DNA of 64,000 nucleotides from CAADGU01 sp035444285 (GTDB lineage Bacteria > Chloroflexota > Anaerolineae > Promineifilales > Promineifilaceae), in the NCBI GenBank assembly GCA_035444285.1, contig DAOMOK010000006.1, positions 62,001-126,000 on the forward strand. Direction: 5' to 3'. Within the stretch, counting starts at the first letter, position 1. Each line of letters opens with the position of its first letter. The notes beneath the pieces are model-generated. The model was not told the DNA's origin. It searched no databases and saw only the letters and a program-made list of their open reading frames with translations. The translations under genes and the position numbers were made by a program. Positions 16,511 through 24,886 of this stretch are shown here, piece by piece.

Positions 16511-18280
16511 TTCCAATCCAGTCTGCAATAGCCGATAGAAATGTGACTGTGCGTCATTGGCCAGTTGAGCGCGAGGGGCGTGTTCTTGAATACGGCCGTC
16601 AGCCAACACCAATATCTCGTCTGCCCGCTGCACCGTGCCCAGCCGGTGGGCGACGATGATGGCGGTGCGGTTGGTGAGCAGCCGGTCGGTAGCCCGTTCA
16701 ATCAGCCGTTCCGTGGCCGGGTCCAGCCGGGACGAGGCTTCGTCCAGAATCACCAGGCCGGGATCGGCCAGGAAAACGCGGGCGAAGGCCAACAGTTGTG
16801 CTTCCCCGGCGGAGAGGCTGGTGTCGGCCGCCAGTTCACTGTCCAGGCCGTTGGGCAGGCGGCTCAGCCAGTCACGCAAGCCTAATTCATCGAGGACAGC
16901 GAGGATACGACCGTCGTCAATCGCATCATTAAACAACGTCAAATTATCACGCAGGGAGGCATGGAACAACTGCACGTCTTGCGTCACCAGGCCAATATGC
17001 TGGCGTAGCTGCGCCTGTTTGGCGCGGCGAATGTGGTGTCCACCCAACCGCACCATGCCACCCGTCGGGTCATAAAAGCGGAAGAGCAGCTTGGTGAGGG
17101 TGGATTTGCCGCTGCCGGTGCGCCCCAAGACACCCAGAATCGTACCAGGGGCCAGGGAAAAGTTGATGTTATCTAACACGGCCGTGTCCGGGTCATCCGC
17201 ATAAAAGAAGGAGACATTGGCAAATTCCACTGCCAGCGGTCCTGATGGAAATACCACACCTGGCCCATCCGTTAAGGTGGGCTGCTGCGCCCATAATTCC
17301 ACAATGCGGTTGATGCTGGCGCCGGCCCGCTGCAAATCTTCTACTTGCCGGTTAATGCGCCAGAGCGGGTCTTTGATCAGGTCAATGTAAAAGAAGATGA
17401 TGTAAACGCCGCCGATGGTCATAATGCCCTGTTCATACAGGCTGGCCCCAAACAGGTGTGCGCAGCCATAAGCCACGGCAAAGATAAAGGTGGGGGTTTG
17501 CATCACCCAGATGTTGGCACGCATGGCCCTGTTCATGGCCCGCCAGCGGCCGCCAGCCAGCCGCAGCAGTTTGCCCATGATATAAGCCACCGCGCCAGAG
17601 GAACGAATGGTCTCCGCGCCGCTCAGCCATTCTTCCAATGAGCCAAAGAGGCTGGCGTCGGCTTCGCGCAGCTTTTGCCAGCGCGGAGTGGCCCGTTTGC
17701 CAAAGTATCGCAGCGCCACACCGCCCAGGATGAGTACGGCCGTAATCGAAAACCCCACCCGCCAGTCAGCCAGAAAGAGCAGCACCATCACACCGCCCAA
17801 CAGCAGCAAGTTGCTGCTCATCTGGATGATGAGTTGGGAGAAAAAGTTGGCAAGCTGGTTAACGTCGCCATCTACACGCTCGATCAGTTCACCCGGTTTG
17901 TGTTGTTTGTGGAAGGCCATGTCCAGCCGCAGGCAGTGCAGGGCCAGGTCGGCGCGCAGGGCGTTGGTGGCCGTCCAGGCCACGTTTTCGCCAATGTAGA
18001 CGGCCGTGATATTCACCACCTGCCGCACCAGAGCGATACCAATGAAGATGGCCGCCGCGCCAAACAGCTTTTGCAATCCGGCGGCGTAGGCTGATGTGCC
18101 GGGCACGGCCGTGTTGCTGGAGGCGGTATCAATAAAATAAGCCACAATTTGTGGATTCACCAGTTGTAGACCAATGCCGATCACCACAAATGCGGCCAGC
18201 GCCAACACCCGCCCTCGCTGTGGGTGCAAGTAGGTGGACAAAAGCTGCCAGTACGGACGGATGGAAGAAGGTTGATTCAT
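16493..18280 (-). CDS. ABC exporter half-transporter, permease-ATPase fusion (canonical site)
   Basis: This 595-aa protein has an N-terminal six-helix ABC_membrane domain (about 15-300) and an ATPase with Walker A GRTGSGKSTLTKLLF, Q-loop GLVTQDVQLFH, signature LSAGEAQLLAFARVF, Walker B LVILDEASSRLD with the catalytic Glu, and H-loop VAHRLGTV. It precedes the second half-transporter in the same direction, as expected for a heterodimeric exporter. The probable operon start is near 18281, where the leader contains a 14-bp hairpin. The C-terminal codons are supplied by the repeat at 16453-16510. Confidence 0.9.
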   Translation of the reverse strand: MNQPSSIRPYWQLLSTYLHPQRGRVLALAAFVVIGIGLQLVNPQIVAYFIDTASSNTAVPGTSAYAAGLQKLFGAAAIFIGIALVRQVVNITAVYIGENVAWTATNALRADLALHCLRLDMAFHKQHKPGELIERVDGDVNQLANFFSQLIIQMSSNLLLLGGVMVLLFLADWRVGFSITAVLILGGVALRYFGKRATPRWQKLREADASLFGSLEEWLSGAETIRSSGAVAYIMGKLLRLAGGRWRAMNRAMRANIWVMQTPTFIFAVAYGCAHLFGASLYEQGIMTIGGVYIIFFYIDLIKDPLWRINRQVEDLQRAGASINRIVELWAQQPTLTDGPGVVFPSGPLAVEFANVSFFYADDPDTAVLDNINFSLAPGTILGVLGRTGSGKSTLTKLLFRFYDPTGGMVRLGGHHIRRAKQAQLRQHIGLVTQDVQLFHASLRDNLTLFNDAIDDGRILAVLDELGLRDWLSRLPNGLDSELAADTSLSAGEAQLLAFARVFLADPGLVILDEASSRLDPATERLIERATDRLLTNRTAIIVAHRLGTVQRADEILVLADGRIQEHAPRAQLANDAQSHFYRLLQTGLEEEMRD

Positions 18281-18290
18281 ATTTCGTTGA

Positions 18291-18321
18291 GGTGACAGGC
18301 ACTTTTGAAGTGCCTGTCACC
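18291..18321. repeat. 14-bp perfect hairpin, GGTGACAGGCACTT family
   Basis: GGTGACAGGCACTT (18291-18304) is exactly complemented at 18308-18321 with loop TTG. It lies 10 bp upstream of the ABC operon start codon, so in that mRNA it would form a strong hairpin next to the ribosome-binding region. The rest of the 18281-18643 gap holds two octamer copies and the promoter at 18560; no gene is seen there. Confidence 0.85.
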
Positions 18322-18559
18322 GGAAATAAAAAGCCCCACATGTTGGTCACATGCGGGGCGTGTTGTTGAACGGTACGTGGGGTATTGCCTACGGCCGTGT
18401 GCGGCCAGGGCTAACCAGAGAACAAACGCCAACGCATGTCGGGCAGGCTGTTTCCCCGCCTGTTTTGCGTGTGCTGATGTGTAACAAGATGTTCATGGTT
18501 ATTCTCCGGTTGCGAATCACGGCGGGGATTGTAGCGGGGAGTGGCACGGCCGTCAAACA

Positions 18560-18587
18560 TTGACCTCTCGTCGGTTTGGGGTATAAG
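18560..18587 (+). promoter_or_regulatory. Sigma70-type promoter of the aldo/keto reductase gene
   Basis: TTGACC (18560-18565) and TATAAG (18582-18587) are 16 bp apart, about 50 bp before the AAGGAG ribosome-binding site of the gene starting at 18644. Confidence 0.65.
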
Positions 18588-18643
18588 TAAAGATAGTATG
18601 ATGCGCATTATAAACAGCAAGAATTCTGCAAGGAGTTGAGAAC

Positions 18644-19642
18644 ATGGAGTATCGTCGTTTAGGTAAATCAGGTTTGAAAGTCAGTGTGCTTTCTTTTGGC
18701 TCGTGGGTTACGTTTAAGAACCAGGCCGATGTGGAAGGAGCCGCGCAGATGATGGCGGCGGCCTATGATGCCGGTGTGAATTTCTTTGATAATGCCGAGG
18801 TATATGCACACGGTCAATCGGAAACTATTATGGGCCAGGCGTTGCAAAAGTTGGGCTGGCCGCGGGATAGTTATGCCGTTTCCAGCAAAGTGCGTTGGGG
18901 CAGCGTACCCAATGCCCAGCCCATGCAGTTCGGTCTGAGCCGTAAACATATTTTTGAAGCGTGCCATCAGGCAATGGCCCGCTTGCAGGTGGATTATTTG
19001 GACATGTATTTCTGCCACCGCCCGGACCCGGAAGTACCAATGGAGGAAGTGGTGCGGACCATGACAGAATTGATTCAGCAAGGCAAAGTGTTTTACTGGG
19101 GCACCTCAGAATGGTCAGCGCAGCAGATCATGGAGGCGTACAGCACGGCGCGGCAGTACAATCTGATTCCGCCCACAATGGAGCAGCCAGAGTACAATAT
19201 GTTTCATCGGCGCCGGTTTGAAGTGGAGTACGGCCGTCTGTATGACACCATTGGCCTGGGAACCACCACCTTTTCGCCGCTGGCGTCTGGCCTGTTAACG
19301 GGCAAATATAACCAGGGCAAACCTGTTGATACACGCATTGATCTGCCCGGCTACGAATGGTTAAAAGCGTTTTTTGAAAGTGAGGATGGGCAACAACGAA
19401 TCCAAAAAACACGTGAACTGAGCCTTGTTGCCGAAGAACTGGGCACGACGATGGCCCGGTTGGCGCTGGCCTGGTGCATTAAAAATCCTCATGTCAGCAC
19501 GGTTATCACCGGAGCGTCAAAAGTCAGCCAGGTAAAAGAAAACATGAAAGCATTAGATGTTGTGCCCCAACTAACGGATGAGGTGATGGCGATAATTGAA
19601 ACGGTGCTGGATAACAAGCCAGAGCCGTTGGGGTTCCAGTAG
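18644..19642 (+). CDS. Aldo/keto reductase, KCNAB/YghZ-like
   Basis: This 332-aa TIM-barrel NADPH-dependent oxidoreductase keeps the catalytic tetrad: Asp in FFDNAEVYAHG, Tyr four residues on, Lys in VSSKVRWG and His in MYFCHRPDPE. The LAWCIKNPHVSTVITGASK segment is the C-terminal cofactor-binding signature of the voltage-gated potassium channel beta-subunit group. AAGGAG stands 9 bp before ATG. It is followed after 2 bp by a nucleoside phosphorylase, so the two are cotranscribed. Physiological substrate unknown (reactive aldehydes are usual). Confidence 0.92.
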   Translation: MEYRRLGKSGLKVSVLSFGSWVTFKNQADVEGAAQMMAAAYDAGVNFFDNAEVYAHGQSETIMGQALQKLGWPRDSYAVSSKVRWGSVPNAQPMQFGLSRKHIFEACHQAMARLQVDYLDMYFCHRPDPEVPMEEVVRTMTELIQQGKVFYWGTSEWSAQQIMEAYSTARQYNLIPPTMEQPEYNMFHRRRFEVEYGRLYDTIGLGTTTFSPLASGLLTGKYNQGKPVDTRIDLPGYEWLKAFFESEDGQQRIQKTRELSLVAEELGTTMARLALAWCIKNPHVSTVITGASKVSQVKENMKALDVVPQLTDEVMAIIETVLDNKPEPLGFQ

Positions 19643-19644
19643 CT

Positions 19645-20406
19645 ATGGCCGAGACGAGTAAACTCCTCCCACATACCAAGCTGGCAATTGGCGATGTCAG
19701 TGAGGCGGTGCTGGTATGCGGCGATCCGGCGCGGGCTACGGCCGTTGCCGGGCTGCTAGACGAGGCGGCGCTGTTGGCCGAGTGGCGGGAATATCGTTCG
19801 TATCAGGGCATGTACAACGGCCGTGCCGTCACCGTCTGCTCGCATGGCATTGGCGCGCCGGGCGCGGCCATTGCCTTTGAAGAGTTGATCGCTGCCGGGG
19901 CCAGGATCATCATCCGCGTGGGCACATGTGGCGGTATTCGGCCAGAGGTGCAGGCCGGGCATCTGGTGGTGGTGACGGGGGCGGTGGATCATACGGGTTA
20001 CGGCCGTGAAGTGGCGCCCCCTGGTTATCCCGCCGCCGCCAACGTGGATGTAGTCGTAGCGCTGCGCAACGCAGCCAAAGGAACAATACTGCCCGTGCAT
20101 ACCGGCTATGTACTGACCCGTGATGCTTTCTACGGCGGCCCGCCTCTGCTCGCCGCCCCCGACTATGAAACGATGGCCGCCGTCAACGTGTTGGCCGTGG
20201 AAATGGAGTGCGCCGCGCTCTTTCAGGTAGGCAGCCTGCGCCGGATCAAAACGGGCGCAGTCCTGGCCGCCGATGGCAATGTGCTGCACACCAAAGAGGA
20301 CATGAGTACGTTTGATCCGCACCGGGAAGAAGCGCGGCAGGCAACCGAAACGGCGATACGGATTGCGCTCGACGCGCTGGTACAGGTGGATGATGAATCT
20401 GGTTGA
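19645..20406 (+). CDS. Nucleoside phosphorylase (uridine/purine phosphorylase family)
   Basis: This 253-aa PNP/UDP family-1 protein has the phosphate-binding start VLVCGDPARATAV, the SHGIGAPGAAIAFEELI motif, the RVGTCGGIRPEVQAGHLVVV core and the substrate-site EMECAALFQVG. It catalyses phosphorolysis of a nucleoside to free base and pentose-1-phosphate in the cytosol. The family includes uridine phosphorylase and 5'-methylthioadenosine phosphorylase; motif wording is closest to uridine phosphorylase, but specificity is not certain. The stop overlaps the next start by 14-17 bp. Confidence 0.88.
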   Translation: MAETSKLLPHTKLAIGDVSEAVLVCGDPARATAVAGLLDEAALLAEWREYRSYQGMYNGRAVTVCSHGIGAPGAAIAFEELIAAGARIIIRVGTCGGIRPEVQAGHLVVVTGAVDHTGYGREVAPPGYPAAANVDVVVALRNAAKGTILPVHTGYVLTRDAFYGGPPLLAAPDYETMAAVNVLAVEMECAALFQVGSLRRIKTGAVLAADGNVLHTKEDMSTFDPHREEARQATETAIRIALDALVQVDDESG

Positions 20407-21127
20407 ACAGCGCCGCGCCATCCGCCATTTGTTGGATGAACACAACCCGGCTGACGCCATGGCCGGTTATTTTGCGTTTTATCATGGGGATAACAAAACA
20501 ACGTTACGGCCGTATCCCCTCGACGCGCCGCGCGCCCAGGGTTATGTCTGCCTGTCGCAAACGGGCATGGATTTGTTCCGACCCTTGTTGACCATGTGGC
20601 TGCCGCTGGCCGATTTGACCACCAGCGCCGCCATCATCCACCAGGCCATAACGCCGGGCACGGCCGTGATCATGGCCGTGCCCGATCAGTATGAGCCACT
20701 AATTACTGCCTTATTCGATGTGCAGACAGTGGAAACATATCTGCTGCTGTCGCTGCACCATACCCGGTTTGAGCCATTGATCAATGTTTTGATCAGCCAG
20801 GATGTGGGCGCGAACGGGCTACCTCGTTTTGTCATTCGGGATCGGCAGCGAGACAACATCCTGGTAGCATCTGCCGGTTTGAACTGGCAGACGCCGCACT
20901 TTGCCGAACTCTCCGTCAACACCCATCCTGAATACCGGCGGCAAGGCTACGGCCGTAGTGTGGTGGCAGCGATGGCAAACTATTTGCTGAGCAACGGCCG
21001 TACTCCCCTTTACCTGGTCGCCGACAACAACACCGCCTCTCTGGAGGTGGCTCGCCAGGTCGGTTTTGCCGACACGCTGCACCGGCAGCTTATTATTCAG
21101 GGTACAAGCCGGCAGATGGCAGGGTAA
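20393..21127 (+). CDS. GNAT-family N-acetyltransferase
   Basis: The ATG at 20393 (MNLVEQRRAIRHLL; ATG also at 20390) overlaps the phosphorylase stop. The 244-aa product has a C-terminal GNAT fold (about 145-235) with the acetyl-CoA signature HPEYRRQGYGRSVVAAMANY and a DNNTASLEVARQVGF ending. The N-terminal half (about 1-130) is an extra region resembling the FR47-like or two-lobed GNATs. Substrate unknown. It forms the last gene of an aldo/keto reductase, phosphorylase, GNAT operon. Confidence 0.8.
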   Translation: MNLVEQRRAIRHLLDEHNPADAMAGYFAFYHGDNKTTLRPYPLDAPRAQGYVCLSQTGMDLFRPLLTMWLPLADLTTSAAIIHQAITPGTAVIMAVPDQYEPLITALFDVQTVETYLLLSLHHTRFEPLINVLISQDVGANGLPRFVIRDRQRDNILVASAGLNWQTPHFAELSVNTHPEYRRQGYGRSVVAAMANYLLSNGRTPLYLVADNNTASLEVARQVGFADTLHRQLIIQGTSRQMAG

Positions 21128-21153
21128 CGGCCGTTGGTGATACGGCCGTTACC
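21123..21153 (+). terminator. Hairpin made of two ACGGCCGT copies overlapping the GNAT stop codon
   Basis: GGTAACGGCCGT (21123-21134) is complemented exactly at 21142-21153, with a 7-nt loop. The stem includes the TAA stop. No T run follows, so termination efficiency is uncertain. Confidence 0.6.
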
Positions 21154-21390
21154 TACACCAAAATAGTACGCCTTTCCTCCTTTGCAACCTTTCACGCCTC
21201 GTTCATAGACAACCCCCCCCTTTCAATGCTAATTTTCCCATACGTTCATATCAGCATGATAGAACCTGGCAAGCATGTTGGTAGTTGGAAATTTTTAGGG
21301 CAGCGACATTTTATGTTGTGCTTTCCTACCCAAACGCTACTCAGCCAGCCGATTTATGTAAACAATCCAAGTGTTGTGGAGGAAAAAAGA

Positions 21391-21621
21391 ATGTCTAAAT
21401 TAACAGGTATTGTGAAATGGTTCAGCCGGTTAAAAGGTTATGGCTTCATCAACCCGGATGATGGCACCCAAGAAGTTTTTGTTCATTATTCAGCCATTGA
21501 AGGGGAAGGGTATCGTAACCTGTATGAAGGGGATCGGGTGGAATTTGAACTGGTTGACCGTGGTCGTGGCCCGCAAGCCCAAAACGTGAATGCACGGCGC
21601 AGTTTTGGCCCTTCGGAATAA
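21391..21621 (+). CDS. Cold-shock domain protein
   Basis: This 76-aa OB-fold protein has the RNP-type sequence KWFSRLKGYGFINPDDG and VFVHYSAIEGEGYRNL. It binds single-stranded RNA/DNA as an RNA chaperone. GGAGG lies 8 bp before ATG (21391); a longer in-frame start is ignored. The 237-bp gap before it (21154-21390) holds no gene and no octamer copy, and a long leader is usual for cold-shock mRNAs. The RNP1 motif reads KGYGFI in place of the usual KGFGFI. Confidence 0.92.
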   Translation: MSKLTGIVKWFSRLKGYGFINPDDGTQEVFVHYSAIEGEGYRNLYEGDRVEFELVDRGRGPQAQNVNARRSFGPSE

Positions 21622-21707
21622 ACTACCGAACATTTACCGCAGGAACGTTTACTATAGGAACGTTTACCGCAGTACATAATGAACTTAATTAACCAATAAC
21701 ATGGGCT

Positions 21708-21761
21708 GAACCTCCCCCATCCACCGAACATTTCGTGTCAGGTGATGGTGGAGGTTCTTTG
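21708..21761 (+). terminator. Rho-independent terminator after the cold-shock gene
   Basis: GAACCTCCCCCATC (21708-21721) pairs with GATGGTGGAGGTTC (21744-21757) with one mismatch, followed by TTTGTT. Confidence 0.6.
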
Positions 21762-21850
21762 TTATCTCCGGTCTATAGTAACCGCGTTAGTGAGTACACT
21801 GGCTAGAGCCGTTACTACAAGCCCAAGAAACCGGCATGGGAAAGGATGTG

Positions 21851-22255
21851 ATGATGGCGCTGACCAACAAAGTTTTGGTGGTAGATGATGAAATCTCGTT
21901 GGTGCAGCTTTGCCAACTCATCCTGGAAGATGCCGGGTATGAAGTACGGGGAGCAAACAGCGGTACAGAAGCCTTACGGCTGATCCACGAAGAGGTACCG
22001 GACCTGGTGTTGCTGGATGTGATGATGCCGGGTATGGATGGCCTCGAGGTATGTCGGGAGATCAGGCGGCGTTTTGAAGCAGAACGGCCGTACATCCTCA
22101 TGTACACCGCCGATGACCGCGATCTGACCCGGCAAAACAGCCTCAGGGCCGGCGCAAATGACCTCATCACCAAGGATACGCCGGTTCACGAACTGGCCTC
22201 GCGTCTCAGTGACTTCATCAGCATGGCCCAACGCATGGCCTACAGCTTGGACTAA
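21851..22255 (+). CDS. Single-domain response regulator
   Basis: This is a stand-alone receiver domain with the Asp pair VVDDE near the start, the phospho-acceptor Asp in LVLLDVMMPGMDGLEV, Thr in YTADD and Lys in LITKDTPVHEL. ATGs at 21851 and 21854 both have AAAGGA upstream. No output domain is present, so it must act by protein contact, as CheY- or Spo0F-like proteins do, perhaps with a distant kinase such as the one at 34573. Its stop overlaps the opposing geranylgeranyl reductase stop by 4 bp. Confidence 0.88.
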   Translation: MMALTNKVLVVDDEISLVQLCQLILEDAGYEVRGANSGTEALRLIHEEVPDLVLLDVMMPGMDGLEVCREIRRRFEAERPYILMYTADDRDLTRQNSLRAGANDLITKDTPVHELASRLSDFISMAQRMAYSLD

Positions 22256-23430
22256 AGTTTGCTCAAAAACGTTTGCGTCAATGCCTGGCTTTGCCGTCCA
22301 AAACGCACCAGAATGTCCACTAACACAGGGAAGTGCATAAACCAGTTCTGCATCCGATAAGACGTCTGCATACTTTCCCACAATTCATTGTGGCACAACT
22401 GTTCATATACCTTCATGCTCTCGTAGGAAGTGTCGCCGTTTTTCAGAGCCTCATGTGCCACCTGGCTTGCTAACTCAGCAGAAATAATTGAATTGTGAAT
22501 TCCGCCACCGGTGATGGGGTTGATAAACCCGGCCGCATCCCCTACCAGTAAGGCGCCATCAAACACATGCTGCATTTGCGCTTGTGAACCAAAGTTTAGC
22601 TGCCAGGTAGACACATCATGCAGTTGCCCACCGTGTTTCAAACGGGGCTTGATGGCTGGCATTTGCAGAAAATCCTGCAACATTTTCTCCAGATTCAGCT
22701 TATACTTGCGAAATTGATCCAGGCGCATCCCCAAGCCTATGTTGGCCCGGTTTTTACCAATGGGGAAAATCCAGGCATAACCCGGCAATATATCCTTGTA
22801 AAGATAAAACTCCACCTCGTGGGGAATCTCTTCCAGGTCTTCAATATAGGCTCTCAGGGCTACAGCCCGGTGTGTATCCTCATGTTGCTCAGTTTTGGGG
22901 CGCAGCCGCCGGGCAATTGCTGACGTAACGCCATCCGCACCCACGACCAATCTGGCGCGTATATCGGCCACACTGCCATTTGTTTGCGCCCGCACACCAA
23001 CCACCTTGCCGTTTTCCACCAGCGGCTCTTTGGCCTGTGCCACGCGAAATTCAGCGCCGGAATCAATGGCGTGTTGTTGGATCACATGGTCAAAATACAT
23101 ACGGGGAGCGACATAAGAGTCACAACCATTATGCCCCTTTTCCAGCGGCGCTTGAATTTCATACGCTCTAGGGGAGACGATTTTGAGACTATTAAGAGGG
23201 TAAAATTCACCACGAGCTACGGCCGTGTTCACTTTCTCTTTCATCCCATAATGCAACAGCCGCTCAATGGCCCCTGCCGGGACCGCATCACCACACGTCT
23301 TGTCGCGGGGGAACGGCGCACGGTCTAGCAGCAGGACATCATGCCCCTTTTGCGCCAGAATGGTAGCCGTCATTGCCCCGGCTGGCCCCGCCCCCACCAC
23401 AATTACGTCACGTTCGTCCTTGCCTTCCAT
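22252..23430 (-). CDS. Geranylgeranyl reductase family FAD-dependent protein
   Basis: This 392-aa flavoprotein has the N-terminal Rossmann motif VIVVGAGPAGAMTATILAQ, the PRDKTCGDAVPAGAI motif characteristic of the GG-reductase family, DGVTSAIARRL, and GDAAGFINPITGGGIHNSI near residue 295. Family members reduce the double bonds of geranylgeranyl chains (chlorophyll, menaquinone, archaeal-type lipids). With no photosynthesis gene in view, a quinone side chain or other isoprenoid is the likelier substrate (inference). A repeat of the AGATTGG family lies in its leader. Confidence 0.88.
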   Translation of the reverse strand: MEGKDERDVIVVGAGPAGAMTATILAQKGHDVLLLDRAPFPRDKTCGDAVPAGAIERLLHYGMKEKVNTAVARGEFYPLNSLKIVSPRAYEIQAPLEKGHNGCDSYVAPRMYFDHVIQQHAIDSGAEFRVAQAKEPLVENGKVVGVRAQTNGSVADIRARLVVGADGVTSAIARRLRPKTEQHEDTHRAVALRAYIEDLEEIPHEVEFYLYKDILPGYAWIFPIGKNRANIGLGMRLDQFRKYKLNLEKMLQDFLQMPAIKPRLKHGGQLHDVSTWQLNFGSQAQMQHVFDGALLVGDAAGFINPITGGGIHNSIISAELASQVAHEALKNGDTSYESMKVYEQLCHNELWESMQTSYRMQNWFMHFPVLVDILVRFGRQSQALTQTFLSKL

Positions 23431-23447
23431 GCAAATTCCTCGTTTGT

Positions 23448-23506
23448 TAGAGATTGGAGATTAGAGATGGGAGATTGGGTATTTTCCAATCTCTCCCTCC
23501 TTATAA
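23448..23506. repeat. AGATTGGAGATTAGAGAT-family repeat
   Basis: Several GAGATTGGAGAT/TAGAGATGGGAGAT units are followed by the complementary CCAATCTCTCCCTCC. It fills the gap between the phosphatase stop and the geranylgeranyl reductase start. Confidence 0.75.
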
Positions 23507-23968
23507 CCCATGATCAGCCCGGATAGTTGCCAGCAAACCCTGGCAACCGGCCGTTACAAGCTGGTATACGTGTTCAAACCGCCCCGTGTAGTAAGGGTCG
23601 GGCACATCGCGCTCCCGCATCTGGGGAGCATAGTCAAGCAAACGGCTCAGGTTGGGCAAACGGCCGTAGCGCCCCACCAACTCCTCCACATTCTCCTCAT
23701 CCATGGCTACCAGGTAAGTATCAGAACGCTTCACATCGGTGGCGTTAATCTGGCGGGCACGGCCGTGATACTCTATCCCATGCTGCGCCAACACCCGCCT
23801 CGTCCCCGCATGGGCGCTCTCGCCCACATGCCACGAACCCGTGCCAGCCGAATCCACCGAAATTTTGTCCTGCAAACCGGCTTCATTCACCATCTGCTGA
23901 AATACCGCCTCCGCCATCGGCGACCGGCAAATGTTACCCAGGCAAATAAAAAGTACATGTATGACCAT
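23501..23968 (-). CDS. Low-molecular-weight protein-tyrosine phosphatase
   Basis: The start is at 23968 (MVIHVLFICLGNICRSP) with GAGGAAA just upstream. The 155-aa product has the P-loop CLGNICRS (nucleophile Cys and the Arg), the NATDVKRSDTYLVAMDEEN region, and the general-acid Asp in DVPDPYYTG near residue 125. It dephosphorylates phosphotyrosine or arsenate-like substrates in the cytosol. The overall sequence is typical of the tyrosine-phosphatase branch. Confidence 0.92.
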   Translation of the reverse strand: MVIHVLFICLGNICRSPMAEAVFQQMVNEAGLQDKISVDSAGTGSWHVGESAHAGTRRVLAQHGIEYHGRARQINATDVKRSDTYLVAMDEENVEELVGRYGRLPNLSRLLDYAPQMRERDVPDPYYTGRFEHVYQLVTAGCQGLLATIRADHGL

Positions 23969-23989
23969 TTTCCTCAAATCCAGTATTTA

Positions 23990-24050
23990 GTGAGCAGTGA
24001 GCAGTGAATGACGGCCTACTGCTCACTGCTTACCGCTAACTGCTTACTTC
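23990..24050. repeat. GAGCAGTGAGCAGTG-family inverted repeat
   Basis: GTGAGCAGTGAGCAGTGAATG is followed by CTACTGCTCACTGCTTACC and a degenerate CTAACTGCTTAC copy, forming a long imperfect hairpin between the phosphatase leader and the rnpB 3' end. The same words are translated inside the ABC exporter (15199) and carA (31081). Confidence 0.8.
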
Positions 24051-24069
24051 TTCAAAAATGATAACAAAC

Positions 24070-24507
24070 CAGGTCAGCCTATAAGCCGCATTCTGTAACG
24101 CCCGGTCAGTGACCAGTCGCCGGTGATCATCTATCTGGGAGTGACATTACTGCCACCCTCAAGCAACCTACCCGGATGTCAGACGGGACGAGCCGCCCCG
24201 TAGATGGCCGCAGAAAACTCCCGAAGGAGTTATCCCGACACACCTTCCACCCTGCTTGGTCTTGCTCCCGGCGGGGTTTGCCTGGCCAGCCGCATTACTG
24301 CCGCTGCCGGTGGTCTCTTACACCACCGTTTCACCCTCGCCTGTTCCGGGCTGTGCCCAGAACAGGCAATATGCCTCTCTGTTGCACTTGCCGTCGGGTT
24401 GCCCCGCCCGGCCGTTAGCCGGCGCCGTGCTCTGTGGAGTGCGGACTTTCCTCAGCCAATTCCCTGGCCGAAGCCAGTTCCTTGACCGCGATCACCCGGC
24501 CAACCTG
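24070..24507 (-). ncRNA. rnpB: RNase P RNA, bacterial class A
   Basis: On the minus strand the RNA has the conserved GAGGAAAGTCCGCACTCCAC block near its 5' side and the CAGAATGCGGCTTAT block at the 3' side, the two most invariant parts of bacterial RNase P RNA. The ends were set from P1: CAGGTTGGCC at the 5' end pairs with GGCTGACCTG at the 3' end, giving about 438 nt. It is the catalytic RNA that removes 5' leaders from pre-tRNAs. No octamer copy is inside. Short frames reported over it are spurious. Confidence 0.95.
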
Positions 24508-24515
24508 GTACCCCG

Positions 24516-24544
24516 ATCCTATCTTTGAGTGGGCAAGCAGGCAA
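24516..24544 (-). promoter_or_regulatory. Promoter of rnpB
   Basis: On the minus strand TTGCCT (24539-24544) and TAGGAT (24516-24521) are 17 bp apart, and the first P1 base follows about 8 nt after the -10 box. Confidence 0.6.
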
Positions 24545-24630
24545 GTCTTTTGCTGTCAGAAGCATTGTAAGTTTACCGGCCTATAAATGGCTTAACTTCT
24601 TCACGCTTTACACAAAGCTTATTCTGCTCC

Positions 24631-24664
24631 AAGACGCCGCCCACCCCCCTCCGGGCGGCGTCTT
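24631..24664. terminator. Strong 12-bp GC hairpin with T-rich flank
   Basis: AAGACGCCGCCC (24631-24642) is exactly complemented at 24653-24664 and followed by CCCCTTTAAA. No annotated gene ends here. Between the rnpB promoter and the CBS gene (24545-24886) I see no coding sequence, so it may end a small RNA or insulate rnpB. Confidence 0.6.
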
Positions 24665-24805
24665 CCCCTTTAAATACATGGCGCCAGGCACAGGGTAGAA
24701 CTTCTTTGATTACCAGCGCCGAAATGCCCTGTGCCGGTCACTACTTCACTACTCAACTCCACCCCAACTCGTTATTTCATCATGCTGTTTGGATGACTTT
24801 CGTAA

Positions 24806-24834
24806 TTGTCAATCCGCTAATCTATGACTAGACT
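24806..24834 (+). promoter_or_regulatory. Promoter of the CBS-domain gene
   Basis: TTGTCA (24806-24811) and TAGACT (24829-24834) are 17 bp apart, about 50 bp before the start codon, which has AAGGAGAG in front. Confidence 0.55.
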
Positions 24835-24886
24835 AAAAAGTAAATAAATCCATTATCGAACACTGGCACAAGGAGAGTTAAGAGCC

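Noticed and set aside
24176..24528. Open frames of 80-93 codons at 24176-24528 on the plus strand
   Set aside because: They lie fully over the RNase P RNA on the opposite strand and have no family resemblance.
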